Shown here piece after piece: positions 9,299 through 19,843 of a DNA stretch of 64,000 nucleotides. Below the pieces are notes generated by a model, which saw only the letters and a list, made by a program, of their open reading frames with translations, ran no database searches and was not told the origin of the DNA. This DNA is from Roseobacter sp. MH60115 (GTDB lineage: Bacteria > Pseudomonadota > Alphaproteobacteria > Rhodobacterales > Rhodobacteraceae). Numbering within the stretch: the stretch's first letter is position 1; each line of letters starts with the position of its first letter. The stretch is from positions 186,001 to 250,000 of the forward strand of contig NZ_JADOBQ010000005.1 of NCBI RefSeq assembly GCF_015644665.1, read 5' to 3'. The position numbers were made by a program, and so were the translations under genes.

Positions 9299-10393
9299 AT
9301 GGGCGCCTATATTGTCCGAAGATTGCTGCTGATCATTCCGACGCTGCTCGGGATCATGCTGATCAATTTCGCCCTGGTACAATTCGTTCCCGGGGGGCCG
9401 GTGGAGCAGGCGATTGCCCGTGCGCAGGGCGGTGGCGATGTCTTTGGCGGCTTTGCCGGAACCAACAACGACGCCGGGGCGGATGAGCTTGCCACCACCG
9501 CGAATGAGAGTGAATACATCGGCGCGCGCGGGCTGCCGCCGGAGTTCATTGCAGAGCTGGAAAAAGAGTTCGGGTTCGACAAACCTCCGGTGGAGCGGTT
9601 TCTGAACATGCTTTGGAACTACGCCCGGTTCGATTTCGGAGAGAGCTATTTCCGATCCATTTCGGTCATCGACCTGATCAAGGAAAAGCTGCCGGTGTCG
9701 ATCACGCTGGGCCTCTGGTCCACGCTGATTGCCTATCTGGTGTCGATCCCGCTGGGCATTCGTAAAGCAGTCAAGGATGGCACCAGCTTTGACACATGGA
9801 CCTCCGGTGCCATCATCGCGGCCTACGCGATCCCGGGATTTCTCTTCGCCATCCTGCTGCTCGTGCTCTTTGCCGGCGGCTCTTACTGGCAGATCTTCCC
9901 GCTGCGCGGTCTGACGTCGGATAACTTCGACCAGCTCACCCCGCTGGGCAAGGTTGCGGATTACTTCTGGCACATCACGCTGCCGGTGCTGGCCTCGACC
10001 ATCTCGGCCTTTGCCACGTTGACGCTGCTGACCAAGAACAGCTTTCTCGACGAGATCAAAAAGCAATATGTGATCACCGCCCGCGCCAAGGGGCTGGCAG
10101 AGCGCCGCGTGCTTTACGGCCATGTGTTCCGCAACGCGATGCTGATCGTGATCGCTGGCTTCCCGGCGGTCTTCATCGGGGTGTTCTTTGGTGGCTCGCT
10201 GATCATCGAGACGATTTTCAGCCTCGATGGCCTTGGCCGCCTCGGCTTCGAGGCGGCAGTAGCGCGCGACTACCCGGTGGTCTTCGGCACGCTTTTCATC
10301 TTTGGGCTGATTGGCCTGATCGTTGGCATCCTGTCGGATCTGATGTACGTGTTGGTCGACCCGCGGATCGATTTTGAGCGGAGGGAAGGCTGA
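9299..10393 (+). CDS. yejB: peptide ABC transporter, permease (YejB family)
   Basis: A 364-residue inner-membrane permease of the DppB type. It has an N-terminal membrane helix ([27 protein letters not shown]), a large periplasmic insertion rich in Gly/Asn (about 40-85), and five further helices. The cytoplasmic coupling loop [13 protein letters not shown] contacts the ATPase. The insertion after helix 1 is longer than in DppB, as expected for YejB. It starts 7 bp after yejA and overlaps yejE by one base, so translation is probably coupled. Confidence 0.93.
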   Translation: MGAYIVRRLLLIIPTLLGIMLINFALVQFVPGGPVEQAIARAQGGGDVFGGFAGTNNDAGADELATTANESEYIGARGLPPEFIAELEKEFGFDKPPVERFLNMLWNYARFDFGESYFRSISVIDLIKEKLPVSITLGLWSTLIAYLVSIPLGIRKAVKDGTSFDTWTSGAIIAAYAIPGFLFAILLLVLFAGGSYWQIFPLRGLTSDNFDQLTPLGKVADYFWHITLPVLASTISAFATLTLLTKNSFLDEIKKQYVITARAKGLAERRVLYGHVFRNAMLIVIAGFPAVFIGVFFGGSLIIETIFSLDGLGRLGFEAAVARDYPVVFGTLFIFGLIGLIVGILSDLMYVLVDPRIDFERREG

Positions 10394-11499
10394 TGGCTCT
10401 GTCCCCCCTCAACCAACGCCGTTGGCGCAACTTCAAGCGGAACAAGCGGGCCTATTGGTCGCTGTGGATTTTCGCGTTGCTTTTCGGCATCTCGCTGATG
10501 GCAGAATTCGTGGCCTACGATAAACCCATCCTCGTGCAGTATCGCGGCAGCTACTATACGCCGATCTGGAATTTCTATCCCGAAACGGAGTTCGGCGGCG
10601 ACTTCCAGACCGAGGCGGTCTACCGCGATCCGGAGGTGAAGTGCCTGATTGAAACCGGCGGTCTTGATCTGTGTTTCGATGATCCCGAAGGGTACTTCGA
10701 GGACGCGCAGGACGGCATCGTCGATGGCGAGACCATCGAAAAGGGCTGGGCCATCTGGCCGCTGATCCCCTATTCCTTCAACACCGCGGTCGACAGACCG
10801 GGTGCAGCGCCGCTGCCGCCCAATGGGGAAAACCTGCTGGGCACGGATGGCACCAAGCGCGATGTGCTGGCGCGAGTCATCCACGGGTTCCGCCTGTCGA
10901 TCCTGTTCACGCTGATCGTCACCGGCGCCGCGAGCCTGATCGGGATATTCGCAGGCGCGGTCCAGGGGTTTTTTGGCGGCAAGACAGATCTCATCTTTCA
11001 GCGCATCATTGAAATCTGGTCCTCAACCCCGTCGCTCTACGTGATCATCATCATGTTCGCCATTCTGGGCCGAAGTTTCTGGCTGCTGGTCATCCTGCTG
11101 GTGCTCTTCAGTTGGACATCGCTGGTGGGCGTCGTGCGCGCTGAATTCCTGCGCGCCCGCAATCTGGAATACGTCCGGGCCGCGCGCGCCTTGGGGGTGT
11201 CGAACGTCACGATCATGTTCCGCCATATGCTGCCCAACGCGATGGTAGCGATGCTGACAATGCTGCCCTTCATCATCACCGGGACGATCTCGACGCTGGC
11301 GATCCTCGATTTTCTGGGCTTTGGCCTGCCCTCCTCGGCGCCGTCTTTGGGCGAGCTCACCCTGCAGGCGAAACAGAACCTGCAAGCGCCCTGGCTGGCC
11401 TTCACGGCTTTCTTCACCTTCGCCATCATGCTCTCGCTTCTTGTTTTCATCTTCGAAGGCATCCGCGATGCCTTTGATCCCAGAAAGACCTTTTCATGA
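10393..11499 (+). CDS. yejE: peptide ABC transporter, permease (YejE family)
   Basis: A 368-residue DppC-type permease. An N-terminal helix (SLWIFALLFGISLMAEFVAY) is followed by a long soluble insertion (about 45-150) specific to YejE, then the permease core with coupling loop VRAARALGVSNVTIMFRHMLPN. The C-terminus ends EGIRDAFDPRKTF, as in the family. The start overlaps the yejB stop (TGATG), and the end overlaps yejF by four bases (ATGA), indicating a tightly coupled operon. Confidence 0.93.
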   Translation: MALSPLNQRRWRNFKRNKRAYWSLWIFALLFGISLMAEFVAYDKPILVQYRGSYYTPIWNFYPETEFGGDFQTEAVYRDPEVKCLIETGGLDLCFDDPEGYFEDAQDGIVDGETIEKGWAIWPLIPYSFNTAVDRPGAAPLPPNGENLLGTDGTKRDVLARVIHGFRLSILFTLIVTGAASLIGIFAGAVQGFFGGKTDLIFQRIIEIWSSTPSLYVIIIMFAILGRSFWLLVILLVLFSWTSLVGVVRAEFLRARNLEYVRAARALGVSNVTIMFRHMLPNAMVAMLTMLPFIITGTISTLAILDFLGFGLPSSAPSLGELTLQAKQNLQAPWLAFTAFFTFAIMLSLLVFIFEGIRDAFDPRKTFS

Positions 11500-13076
11500 G
11501 TGCACTTCTGGAGGTGAAAGACCTGCGGGTCGGGTTCCGGCAGGACGGGCAAGTCACCGAAGCCGTGAAGGGTGTGAGCTTCTCGGTGGAACGTGGGGAG
11601 ACTGTTGCGCTGGTGGGTGAATCCGGATCAGGCAAATCCGTCTCGGCGCTCTCAACGGTATCCTTGCTGGGCGACAGCGCGGAGGTCTCCGGATCTGTCA
11701 CCTATGAAGGCCAGCAGATGATCGGCGCCAGTGAGGCGCAGCTGCGCAAGGTGCGCGGCAATGACATCAGCTTCATCTTTCAGGAGCCGATGACGTCGCT
11801 CAACCCGCTGCACACCATTGAAAAGCAACTGGCGGAGAGCCTTGCCCTGCATCAGGGTCTGGCCGGTGCGGCTGCCCGGGCCCGTATTCTCGAACTGCTG
11901 GATCAGGTCGGCATTCAGGACGCCGAAAGCCGGATCGGCAGCTATCCGCATCAACTCTCGGGCGGGCAGCGGCAGCGCGTGATGATCGCCATGGCGCTGG
12001 CCAATGAGCCGGACGTGCTGATCGCGGACGAACCGACCACGGCGCTGGACGTCACCATCCAGGCGCAGATTCTCGACCTGTTGAAGGAACTCAAGGACCG
12101 GCTGGGCATGGGGCTTTTGTTTATCACCCATGACCTCGGTATCGTGCGGCGGATCGCGGACCGGGTCTGTGTCATGCAGCACGGCGAAATCGTGGAAACA
12201 GGGCCCGCGCGCGAGATCTTTGACGCGCCGCAGCATCCCTACACCATCAAGCTTCTGAGTGCTGAGCCGTCGGGCACCCCCACGCCCGTGCCGGAGACCG
12301 CCGAGGTTGTCGCAAAAACCGACAATCTGAAAATCTGGTTCCCGATCCACGCGGGTCTGCTGCGCCGCACGGTGGGCCATGTGAAGGCCGTGAATGACGC
12401 GAGCCTGTCGGTGCGGGCGGGCGAAACCATCGGAATCGTGGGCGAAAGCGGGTCCGGCAAGACCACGCTGGCGCTGGCGGTGATGCGGCTCATTGCCTCC
12501 GAGGGGCAGATCGTCTTCATGGGGCAGGACGTGCGCAAGTGGTCGACACGGGAATTGCGCGGGCTGCGCAAGGACATGCAGATCGTGTTCCAGGACCCCT
12601 ACGGCTCGCTCTCGCCCCGCATGACCTGCGCGCAGATCATCTCCGAAGGGCTGGGCATTCACAAGGTCGATGCGGACCGCGATCCGCGCGATCTGGTGCA
12701 AGAGGTGATGGTGGAGGTTGGCCTCGACCCCGCAACCATGGACCGCTACCCGCATGAGTTCTCCGGCGGGCAACGCCAGCGGATTGCCATTGCCCGCGCC
12801 ATGGTGCTGCGGCCTCGGCTGGTGGTGCTGGATGAGCCGACCTCGGCGCTGGATATGACCGTTCAGGTCCAGATCGTGGACCTGCTGCGCGATCTTCAGG
12901 CGAAATACGGGCTGGCCTATATCTTCATCTCGCATGACCTGAAAGTCGTGCGGGCCATGTCGCATCAGGTCATGGTGATGAAGCGCGGAGATGTCATCGA
13001 AACCGGCGATGTCGACGCAGTCTTCGACCGCCCGCAACACAGCTACACGCAAACGCTGTTGCAAGCGACGACCTAA
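11496..13076 (+). CDS. yejF: peptide ABC transporter, tandem ATPase (YejF family)
   Basis: A 526-residue protein with two fused ATPase domains. Both carry Walker A (GESGSGKS and GESGSGKT), signature (LSGGQRQR and FSGGQRQR) and Walker B (LIADEPT and VVLDEPT) motifs; the halves divide at about residue 265-280. Each half has the oligopeptide-transporter C-terminal segment ([16 protein letters not shown]). It powers uptake by YejAB/E. It is the last gene of the operon and converges on hemN across a 58-bp gap that holds a dispersed repeat. Confidence 0.95.
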   Translation: MSALLEVKDLRVGFRQDGQVTEAVKGVSFSVERGETVALVGESGSGKSVSALSTVSLLGDSAEVSGSVTYEGQQMIGASEAQLRKVRGNDISFIFQEPMTSLNPLHTIEKQLAESLALHQGLAGAAARARILELLDQVGIQDAESRIGSYPHQLSGGQRQRVMIAMALANEPDVLIADEPTTALDVTIQAQILDLLKELKDRLGMGLLFITHDLGIVRRIADRVCVMQHGEIVETGPAREIFDAPQHPYTIKLLSAEPSGTPTPVPETAEVVAKTDNLKIWFPIHAGLLRRTVGHVKAVNDASLSVRAGETIGIVGESGSGKTTLALAVMRLIASEGQIVFMGQDVRKWSTRELRGLRKDMQIVFQDPYGSLSPRMTCAQIISEGLGIHKVDADRDPRDLVQEVMVEVGLDPATMDRYPHEFSGGQRQRIAIARAMVLRPRLVVLDEPTSALDMTVQVQIVDLLRDLQAKYGLAYIFISHDLKVVRAMSHQVMVMKRGDVIETGDVDAVFDRPQHSYTQTLLQATT

Positions 13077-13102
13077 GCTGTGGAAGGGCCACCGCGAGGC
13101 AG

Positions 13103-13127
13103 CAGGTAGGGTGGGCCTTGGGCCACC
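13103..13127. repeat. dispersed GTAGGGTGGGC hairpin repeat, copy 1
   Basis: CAGGTAGGGTGGGCCTTGGG followed by CCACC. The element contains its own hairpin (GGTGGGCC / GGGCCACC) and sits between the convergent yejF and hemN genes. Closely similar elements occur at 41044-41118 (an inverted pair) and at 60997-61023. All three lie outside genes or at their extreme 3' ends. Confidence 0.75.
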
Positions 13128-13134
13128 GCTGCCC

Positions 13135-14490
13135 TCAGATGGCCGACGCATGCCCCGCGCCCGACATGTCATAGGCATCGAAATGCCGGGCGATGATCCG
13201 GGTAAGCGGCTCGCCTTCGGGGCGAATGCGCAGGCCGGTCTCACTGATCTGCACCATGTCGTCGAAACGCTCCGCCGCCTCACGCAGCAAGGCGGTGACG
13301 CGTGCGCCTGATCCGGGGAAGCGGGCGGTGATGTCGATCAGGCTCACCTCGAAATCGCACATCAGCGCCTCGATGATCCGCGCCCGTAACAGATCGTCAC
13401 CCGCGAACACATGTCCGCGTGCGGTAGAAAAATGCCCCTGTTGAATGGCCTTAGCATAAGCGGATGTGGCTGGGGCGTTCTGCGTATACCCCTGCGGAAA
13501 ACGCGAAATCGCAGAGGCCCCGAGCCCGATCAAAACGTCAGCGGGATCGTCCGTATAGCCCTGAAAGTTTCTCCGCAGCCGCCCGGCGCGCGCCGCTATG
13601 GCGAGCGTGTCATGTGGCGCTGCAAAATGATCGATCCCGATCTGGGTGTACCCGTCCCAGTCAAACAACCGCCGCGCGGTATCAAAGAGTTTCAGCCGTT
13701 TTTCCGGTGCCGGCAGCGCATCGCTGGGGATCATCGATTGCCGCCGCGCCATCCAAGGCACATGCGCATAGCCGTAAAGGGCGACGCGGTCCGGATTCAA
13801 CGTCAGCAGTTTCTGCACGGAACCGGCAATGCGCGCCTCATCCTGATGCGGCAGCCCAAAGAGGATGTCCGCATTGAGAGAGGTGATGCTGGCCCCGCGC
13901 AGCATTTCCGCCGCGTCGCGGGTGATCTCGAATCCCTGAATGCGACCGATCGTGTTTTGCACCTCCGGATCGAAATCCTGCACGCCGATGGAGGCACGAG
14001 TCATGCCTGCCCTGGCCAGCGCATCCACGCGTGCGGCGTCTATCTCATTGGGGTCGATCTCGACGGAAAACTCCGCAGTGCGCGCCAGGGGGGCAATCGC
14101 CACGACTGCATCAGAGAGCTCACCAATCATCCCTGGCGAAAGCAGCGTTGGTGTGCCGCCGCCCCAATGCATCCGGCTCAGTGTGACACCCTCCGGCAGC
14201 CAGCGACCGAGCATCTCAATTTCCTGTATCAGCGTCTGCAGATAGCTTGCCACGGGCGACAGGGTCTGCGTGCCTTGCGTCCGGCAGGCACAGAACCAGC
14301 ACAGCCTGCGGCAGAACGGAATGTGCAGATAAAGCGAAATCTGACTGCCCGGCGGCACTGCCTGCACCCACTCCTGCATATGCTCACTGCCGGTCGTGGG
14401 TTTGAACTGAGGCGCGGTGGGGTAGCTCGTGTAACGCGGAACCATCGCGTCAAATAGCCCCAGCTTGGCTAATTTGGATGTCATGTGCAT
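13135..14490 (-). CDS. hemN: oxygen-independent coproporphyrinogen III oxidase
   Basis: A 451-residue radical SAM enzyme that decarboxylates coproporphyrinogen III to protoporphyrinogen IX without oxygen. The N-terminal VPRYTSYPTAPQF and the cluster motif CRRLCWFCACRT (C-x3-C-x2-C) identify true HemN rather than the haem chaperone HemW, and the length fits HemN. It diverges from fnrL, and an FNR box lies in the 64-bp gap, so anaerobic induction by FnrL is expected. An aerobic counterpart, hemF, lies at 28851. A second ATG two codons in (MHM) is an equally possible start. Confidence 0.95.
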   Translation of the reverse strand: MHMTSKLAKLGLFDAMVPRYTSYPTAPQFKPTTGSEHMQEWVQAVPPGSQISLYLHIPFCRRLCWFCACRTQGTQTLSPVASYLQTLIQEIEMLGRWLPEGVTLSRMHWGGGTPTLLSPGMIGELSDAVVAIAPLARTAEFSVEIDPNEIDAARVDALARAGMTRASIGVQDFDPEVQNTIGRIQGFEITRDAAEMLRGASITSLNADILFGLPHQDEARIAGSVQKLLTLNPDRVALYGYAHVPWMARRQSMIPSDALPAPEKRLKLFDTARRLFDWDGYTQIGIDHFAAPHDTLAIAARAGRLRRNFQGYTDDPADVLIGLGASAISRFPQGYTQNAPATSAYAKAIQQGHFSTARGHVFAGDDLLRARIIEALMCDFEVSLIDITARFPGSGARVTALLREAAERFDDMVQISETGLRIRPEGEPLTRIIARHFDAYDMSGAGHASAI

Positions 14491-14524
14491 ACTGATCCAA
14501 TAAAGTGCGCCCTGTCATCGTTCC

Positions 14525-14538
14525 TTGACACAGATCAA
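14525..14538. promoter_or_regulatory. FNR box between hemN and fnrL
   Basis: TTGACACAGATCAA matches the FNR consensus TTGAT-N4-ATCAA at nine of ten positions. It ends 16 bp before the fnrL ATG and lies 34 bp before the hemN ATG on the other strand. It suggests FnrL control of hemN and autoregulation of fnrL. The close position relative to fnrL would suit repression of fnrL. Confidence 0.85.
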
Positions 14539-14554
14539 AAAATGGAGCCTCAAA

Positions 14555-15298
14555 ATGCAGCAGGCGGTTGCCCCTGCCTTCAAGAATTGTACTGACTGCC
14601 CGATCCGGCATCGCGCGGTCTGTGCCAAATGCGACAGCGAAGAGCTCGAGCTGCTGGAAGACATCAAATACTACCGCAGCTTCAGCGCCGGGCAGCCGGT
14701 GATGTGGGCCGGAGACCATATGGATTTCGTGGCCTCCGTGGTCTCCGGTGTGGCGACCCTGACCCAGACAATGGAGGATGGGCGTACGCAGATGGTGGGT
14801 CTCTTGTTACCGTCGGACTTCGTGGGGCGTCCGGGACGCGGTGTGGCGGCCTACACGGTCACCGCGACAACCGATCTGACGATGTGTTGCTTTCGGCGCA
14901 AACCCTTTGAAAAGATGATCGATACCACCCCCCATGTGGCGCATCGCCTGCTGGAAATGACCCTAGACGAACTGGACGCGGCGCGGGAATGGATGCTGGT
15001 CCTGGGGCGCAAGACCGCGCGGGAAAAAATCGCCAGCCTGCTGTCGATCATCGCGCGGCGGGATGCGCTGCTCGGGTCGGCACCGCCCGGCAAGGAGCTT
15101 GTCTTTGACCTTCCCCTGACCCGCGAAGCGATGGCCGATTATCTCGGGCTGACGCTGGAGACGGTCAGCCGCCAGATTTCTGCGCTCAAACGCGATGGCA
15201 TCATCTCGCTCAGTGGCAAGCGCAAGATCAGCATACCGGATATGGACCGGCTGCTGACCGAAGCGGGAGATGACAGCGATGGCGGTTACCTGACCTGA
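14555..15298 (+). CDS. fnrL: oxygen-sensing transcriptional regulator FnrL
   Basis: A 247-residue Crp/Fnr regulator. The N-terminus carries Cys at about 12, 15, 23 and 26 and a central Cys pair at 112-113, giving ligands for an oxygen-labile [4Fe-4S] cluster as in Rhodobacter FnrL. The C-terminal helix-turn-helix (about 190-215) has the recognition residues E203, S206 and R207 that read TTGAT half-sites. I start it at ATG 14555 with GGAG seven bases upstream; the earlier in-frame TTG lies inside the FNR box. Likely targets in this window are hemN, usp, ccoNOQP and itself. Confidence 0.95.
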   Translation: MQQAVAPAFKNCTDCPIRHRAVCAKCDSEELELLEDIKYYRSFSAGQPVMWAGDHMDFVASVVSGVATLTQTMEDGRTQMVGLLLPSDFVGRPGRGVAAYTVTATTDLTMCCFRRKPFEKMIDTTPHVAHRLLEMTLDELDAAREWMLVLGRKTAREKIASLLSIIARRDALLGSAPPGKELVFDLPLTREAMADYLGLTLETVSRQISALKRDGIISLSGKRKISIPDMDRLLTEAGDDSDGGYLT

Positions 15299-15316
15299 CC
15301 CGCCATCGCGTAGGTC

Positions 15317-16153
15317 CTAATGCGCCATGAACACGGGCACTTTCGCATGCTCCAGCATTTCCCGTGTGGCGCCGCCCAGGATCGCCTCGCGGAAACGGGA
15401 GTGTCCGTAGCCGCCCATGACCAGCATGTCCGAATCCGTTTCTGTCACGTGGCGCTGCAGGCGTTCGCTCACACGGGCACCGCTGCGCGACATCACCTGA
15501 ATGTCGCAGTTGACGCCGTGACGGGACAGCATCACCGCAAGGGCGCCGCCGGGATCTGACCGGTCCGCCGCATGTTCCGGCGGGTCGATGATTGCGATAT
15601 GGACTTCCGTTGCCGCGATCAGCAATGGCATGGCAGACCGTATCGCCCTCAATGCCTCGGCGCTCTCGTTCCAGCCGATCACGATGCGGGAGGGTACGGG
15701 CACCGGCTCCACATCGGGCATGACCAGCGTTGGACAGGCCGCATCAAACATCATCGCCTCGAGGATCAGGTTTTCCTCGTTGCCGCTGGTGTCGCGATAG
15801 GGCAGGGAGACAACGCAGAGATCGGCAAATCGCGCGGCCTGCGACAAGGGGCGCCCGACATCCGCCAGCGTTGCAACCGCAGTTGTCGTGTTCCAGCGCA
15901 GCTTGCTCGTTTCCAGCCAGGCGTCGGTTTTCTTGCGGACCTTGGCGCCTTTCTTATGCGCCTCTTCCAGGGCTGTTTGAACGATGAAGGCATTTGCACC
16001 AACTTCGTAGTAGTTGCTGCGCGATCGGTCCATGCCGAGGCACATGACATCAAGATGCGCGTCCTGCGCTTCTGTCATGGCCGCAGCCTGGGCAAGTGCT
16101 GCCTGATGCGCGTCGAAGGAGGTCATTGCGGTGAAAATGGTTTTGAACGACAT
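15317..16153 (-). CDS. universal stress protein, tandem UspA domains
   Basis: A 278-residue protein with two UspA folds (about 1-140 and 150-278). The second ends with the ATP-binding signature VMGGYGHSRFRE...GGATREMLEHAKVPVFM. It is divergent from ccoN, and the shared promoter region holds two FNR sites, so it is probably induced at low oxygen, as seen for usp genes beside fnrL and cco in related bacteria. Its cellular role is unknown. It converges with fnrL across an 18-bp gap. Confidence 0.9.
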   Translation of the reverse strand: MSFKTIFTAMTSFDAHQAALAQAAAMTEAQDAHLDVMCLGMDRSRSNYYEVGANAFIVQTALEEAHKKGAKVRKKTDAWLETSKLRWNTTTAVATLADVGRPLSQAARFADLCVVSLPYRDTSGNEENLILEAMMFDAACPTLVMPDVEPVPVPSRIVIGWNESAEALRAIRSAMPLLIAATEVHIAIIDPPEHAADRSDPGGALAVMLSRHGVNCDIQVMSRSGARVSERLQRHVTETDSDMLVMGGYGHSRFREAILGGATREMLEHAKVPVFMAH

Positions 16154-16214
16154 CGCCGTGTCCTTATCCAGAGGGTCCTCTGCGACAACTTAACCGCGTA
16201 TTTCCTCTATTTCC

Positions 16215-16228
16215 TTGATCCGGGTCAG
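16215..16228. promoter_or_regulatory. degenerate FNR box, usp-ccoN intergenic region
   Basis: TTGATCCGGGTCAG keeps the left half-site and most of the right one (GTCAG against ATCAA). It lies 61 bp before the usp start, so it could serve the usp promoter on the minus strand, with the perfect box at 16247 serving ccoN. Confidence 0.55.
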
Positions 16229-16246
16229 GGTAAATCCACCCTAGAG

Positions 16247-16260
16247 TTGATGCAGATCAA
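16247..16260. promoter_or_regulatory. perfect FNR box upstream of ccoN
   Basis: TTGATGCAGATCAA is an exact match to TTGAT-N4-ATCAA. It lies 87 bp before the ccoN ATG, suitable for class II activation from a promoter in between. It is the expected FnrL site for the cbb3 oxidase operon. Confidence 0.92.
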
Positions 16261-16347
16261 AGCGCGCGGAGGCACTTCACGCCACACCCGCATCACCAAG
16301 AACGTTCCCACGCCTGCGTGGGGCTAACCGGAAGGGAACCCGGAGCA

Positions 16348-17961
16348 ATGAATACCGGAACACTAAACTACGTGAAGCTGGTGGTCCTGGCGCTCGCCAC
16401 GCTGTTTACAATGATCGCGGCAAGCTACGCCCGCGATCTTGCCTATCAGGTCCATATGGTGATCTTCATGATCGTTGCGGCGGGGCTGTTTTTGACAACC
16501 TTGCGCGCGACGGATGAGCCCGTCACCCCAACCCCGACAAATGAGTATTTCGACAGCGTCGTGCGCGCGGGCGTGATCGCCACCGCATTCTGGGGGGTCG
16601 TCGGGTTTCTGGTGGGCGTGGTGATCGCCTTTCAGCTGGCATTTCCGCAACTGAATTTCGCCTGGGCCGAAGGCTACGCGAATTTTGGCAGGTTACGCCC
16701 ACTGCACACCTCCGCGGTGATTTTTGCGTTTGGGGGCAACGCCCTGATCGCTACGTCCTTCTTCGTGGTGCAGCGGACCTCGGCCGCGCGGCTTTGGGGC
16801 GGCAACCTGGGGTGGTTCGTGTTCTGGGGCTATCAGCTTTTCATCGTTCTGGCGGCCACCGGCTACCTGCTGGGCGGCACCCAATCCAAGGAATACGCGG
16901 AGCCTGAATGGTACGTCGATATCTGGCTGACCATCGTCTGGGTCGCTTATCTCGCCGTCTATCTCGGCACGATCATCAAGCGCAAGGAGCCGCATATCTA
17001 TGTGGCCAACTGGTTCTTCCTGGCCTTCATCGTGACCGTGGCGATGCTGCACATCGTCAACAACATCTCCATTCCGGTTTCCATCTGGGGCAGCAAATCG
17101 GTGCAGGTTTTCTCGGGCGTGCAGGATGCCATGGTGCAGTGGTGGTACGGCCACAACGCGGTGGGCTTTTTCCTGACGGCGGGCTTTCTGGGCATGATGT
17201 ACTACTTCGTGCCGAAGCAGGCGGAACGACCAGTGTTCTCCTACAAGCTGTCGATCATCCACTTCTGGGCGCTGATCTTCCTCTATATCTGGGCCGGTCC
17301 GCACCACTTGCATTACACCGCGCTGCCGGATTGGGCCTCGACGCTCGGCATGGTCTTTTCGATCATCCTGTGGATGCCCAGCTGGGGTGGGATGATCAAC
17401 GGCCTGATGACGTTGCAAGGCGCCTGGGACAAGCTGCGGACTGATCCGGTGCTGCGGATGATGGTCACCAGCCTCGCCTTCTACGGTATGTCCACCTTCG
17501 AGGGGCCGATGATGTCGATCCGCTCCGTCAACTCGCTGTCGCATTACACCGACTGGACCATCGGCCACGTGCACTCCGGTGCGCTCGGCTGGAACGGTCT
17601 GATCACCTTTGGCGCGCTCTACTACCTCGTGCCGGTGCTCTGGAAACGCGAGCGGCTCTACTCGCTTTCACTGGTCAGCTGGCACTTCTGGCTCGCCACC
17701 ATCGGCATCGTGCTCTACGCGGCGTCCATGTGGGTGACCGGCATCATGGAGGGCCTGATGTGGCGCGAAGTCGACGCCAACGGCTTCCTCGTGAACAGCT
17801 TTGCCGACACCGTCAGCGCGAAGTTCCCCATGTATGTGGTGCGCGGTCTGGGCGGGGTTCTGTTCCTCTCCGGTGCCATCATCATGTGCTACAATCTGTG
17901 GATGACTGTCCGCGCGGCCCCTGCCAAGGCGTCGCTCGGTACAGCTGTCCCCGCTGAATAA
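16348..17961 (+). CDS. ccoN: cbb3-type cytochrome c oxidase subunit I
   Basis: A 537-residue catalytic subunit of the high-affinity cbb3 oxidase, with about 12 membrane helices. Recognisable stretches include [16 protein letters not shown] (low-spin haem ligand region), [18 protein letters not shown] (CuB/haem b3 His and Tyr region), [13 protein letters not shown] and [19 protein letters not shown]. It reduces O2 to water and pumps protons. GGAG precedes the ATG at 16348. It is the first gene of ccoNOQP, downstream of a perfect FNR box. Confidence 0.96.
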   Translation: MNTGTLNYVKLVVLALATLFTMIAASYARDLAYQVHMVIFMIVAAGLFLTTLRATDEPVTPTPTNEYFDSVVRAGVIATAFWGVVGFLVGVVIAFQLAFPQLNFAWAEGYANFGRLRPLHTSAVIFAFGGNALIATSFFVVQRTSAARLWGGNLGWFVFWGYQLFIVLAATGYLLGGTQSKEYAEPEWYVDIWLTIVWVAYLAVYLGTIIKRKEPHIYVANWFFLAFIVTVAMLHIVNNISIPVSIWGSKSVQVFSGVQDAMVQWWYGHNAVGFFLTAGFLGMMYYFVPKQAERPVFSYKLSIIHFWALIFLYIWAGPHHLHYTALPDWASTLGMVFSIILWMPSWGGMINGLMTLQGAWDKLRTDPVLRMMVTSLAFYGMSTFEGPMMSIRSVNSLSHYTDWTIGHVHSGALGWNGLITFGALYYLVPVLWKRERLYSLSLVSWHFWLATIGIVLYAASMWVTGIMEGLMWREVDANGFLVNSFADTVSAKFPMYVVRGLGGVLFLSGAIIMCYNLWMTVRAAPAKASLGTAVPAE

Positions 17962-17972
17962 GGAGGGGTGAA

Positions 17973-18698
17973 ATGTCGATCCTTTCAAAACACAAGCTCA
18001 TCGAAACCAATGCCACCCTGTTGCTGATCCTCAGCTTTCTGGTGGTGACCATCGGGGGCATCGTGCAGATTGTGCCGCTCTTCTATCTCGAAAACACCAT
18101 CGAGAAAGTCGACGGCATGCGGCCCTATTCGCCGCTGGAACTGACCGGGCGGGACATCTACGTGCGCGAAGGCTGCTATGTCTGCCACAGCCAGATGATC
18201 CGCCCGATGCGCGACGAGGTGGAGCGTTATGGCCACTACTCACTGGCGGCGGAGTCGATGTACGACCACCCGCACCAGTGGGGCTCCAAACGCACCGGGC
18301 CGGATTTGGCCCGGGTGGGCGGACGGTACTCGGACGATTGGCACATCGATCACCTGCGCGACCCGCAGTCCGTGGTGCCGGAATCGATCATGCCCAAATA
18401 CGGCTTTCTGGAGCGCACGCTGCTGGACGCCGAGCACGTACAGGACCTGCTGGAGACCCATGCCTTTGTGGGCGTGCCCTACACCGACGAGATGATCCAG
18501 GCCGCCGCTGCCGATTTCCGGGCCCAGGCGGACCCGGACAGCGACTATGACGACATGCTGGAACGTTATCCGGGGGCGCAGGTGCGTAACTTCGACGGCC
18601 AGCCGGGCATTTCCGAGGCCGACGCGCTGATCGCTTACCTGCAGATGCTGGGCACGCTGGTCGATTTCTCGACCTTCACCCCAGACGCAAGCCGCTAG
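17973..18698 (+). CDS. ccoO: cbb3-type cytochrome c oxidase subunit II (monohaem)
   Basis: A 241-residue membrane-anchored cytochrome c. One N-terminal helix ([21 protein letters not shown]) is followed by a periplasmic haem domain with CYVCH and the conserved [15 protein letters not shown] stretch. The axial Met is probably in [10 protein letters not shown]. It passes electrons from CcoP to the CcoN active site. It starts 11 bp after ccoN behind an AGGAGGGG ribosome site. Confidence 0.96.
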   Translation: MSILSKHKLIETNATLLLILSFLVVTIGGIVQIVPLFYLENTIEKVDGMRPYSPLELTGRDIYVREGCYVCHSQMIRPMRDEVERYGHYSLAAESMYDHPHQWGSKRTGPDLARVGGRYSDDWHIDHLRDPQSVVPESIMPKYGFLERTLLDAEHVQDLLETHAFVGVPYTDEMIQAAAADFRAQADPDSDYDDMLERYPGAQVRNFDGQPGISEADALIAYLQMLGTLVDFSTFTPDASR

Positions 18699-18709
18699 AG
18701 GAGAGACCG

Positions 18710-18895
18710 ATGGAAACCTACAGTCTCTTACGTGAATTCGCCGACAGCTGGATGCTGTTGCTGCTGTTCTGCGTCTTCGTGGGCATCTGGTTCTGGGTCA
18801 TCCGGCCCGGGTCCAGCAAGACCCACCGTGACGCCGCGACCATGATTTTCCGAAATGACGAACGACCCGCCCCGGATAAGGAGGCACAGAAATGA
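18710..18895 (+). CDS. ccoQ: cbb3-type cytochrome oxidase subunit CcoQ
   Basis: A 61-residue single-helix protein (about 12-32, [20 protein letters not shown]) with a basic cytoplasmic tail. CcoQ stabilises the cbb3 complex. It begins 11 bp after ccoO and overlaps ccoP by four bases (ATGA). Confidence 0.93.
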   Translation: METYSLLREFADSWMLLLLFCVFVGIWFWVIRPGSSKTHRDAATMIFRNDERPAPDKEAQK

Positions 18896-19755
18896 GCAAA
18901 GTTCCCCCAAAACAAGAGGGCGATCCGAACACCACCGGCCACAGCTGGGATGGGATCGAGGAATTTGACAACCCGATGCCACGCTGGTGGCTGTGGACCT
19001 TTTACGCCACCATCGTCTGGGGCGTGGCCTACACCATCGCCTATCCCGCGTGGCCGCTGGTCTCCTCCGCCACCGCCGGTCTGCTGGGCTATTCCACCCG
19101 CGGCGAGGTGGCCGCCGAAATCAGTGCCGTTGAAGAAGCCAATGCCGGGATCAATGCGCAACTGGCGTCGGCAGAACTGACCGAGATTTCCGCAGATGCC
19201 ACATTGAACAGCTATGCGGTGTCGTCTGGGGCTGCGGTTTTCCGTACCTGGTGCGCGCAGTGTCACGGGTCGGGTGCAGCTGGTTTTGTCGGCTACCCGA
19301 ACCTGCTCGACGATGACTGGCTCTGGGGGGGCGATATTGAGGCCATTCACACCACCATCGCGCATGGCATCCGCAACGAGGAAGACCCCGATGCCCGGTA
19401 CTCCGAAATGCCCGCCTATGGTGAGATTTTCGAACCGGAGGAGATCACCCAAGTGGTCAACTATGTCATGTCGCTGTCGGGCGGTGCGTTTGATCCCGCG
19501 CTGGCAGAGCCGGGGGCCGAGCTTTTTGCGGACAACTGCGCGGCGTGCCATGGCGACAACGGTCTTGGAAATGTCGATCTCGGGGCACCGAATCTCGCCG
19601 ATGCCATCTGGCTCTATGGCGGTGACGAAGAGACCCTGACCGAGACTGTGACCTATAGCCGCTATGGCGTCATGCCACCTTGGACACAGCGTTTGACCGA
19701 GGCACAGATCAGGGCGGTGGCACTCTACGTGCACCAACTTGGCGGGGGCGAATAA
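18892..19755 (+). CDS. ccoP: cbb3-type cytochrome c oxidase subunit III (dihaem)
   Basis: A 287-residue protein. The N-terminal cytoplasmic part ends with the conserved [18 protein letters not shown] segment, followed by a membrane helix (about 38-60). Two cytochrome c domains carry CAQCH (about 118-122) and CAACH (about 217-221). It accepts electrons from soluble or membrane cytochromes such as CycM. It is the last structural gene of the oxidase operon; ccoG follows about 90 bp later. Confidence 0.96.
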   Translation: MSKVPPKQEGDPNTTGHSWDGIEEFDNPMPRWWLWTFYATIVWGVAYTIAYPAWPLVSSATAGLLGYSTRGEVAAEISAVEEANAGINAQLASAELTEISADATLNSYAVSSGAAVFRTWCAQCHGSGAAGFVGYPNLLDDDWLWGGDIEAIHTTIAHGIRNEEDPDARYSEMPAYGEIFEPEEITQVVNYVMSLSGGAFDPALAEPGAELFADNCAACHGDNGLGNVDLGAPNLADAIWLYGGDEETLTETVTYSRYGVMPPWTQRLTEAQIRAVALYVHQLGGGE

Positions 19756-19843
19756 TCCCCGCTGGACAGGGCCGGGTTTGTGGTATGGTGTCACAAATAC
19801 GCTCCGGCCCTGACTGCATCTGATGAAACCCGCAAGGACCGTC

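Noticed and set aside
9200-10123. Long open frame on the minus strand, 307 codons, opposite yejB
   Set aside because: The opposite strand encodes an unmistakable permease. High-GC genes often leave their antisense frame open, and this one shows no motif or ribosome site.
11652-13283. Minus-strand open frame of 543 codons opposite yejF
   Set aside because: It is His/Arg-rich low-information sequence antisense to two clear ATPase domains.
14525-14554. TTG start for fnrL thirty bases upstream of the chosen ATG
   Set aside because: The TTG is part of the FNR box, and the ATG at 14555 has a proper ribosome site.
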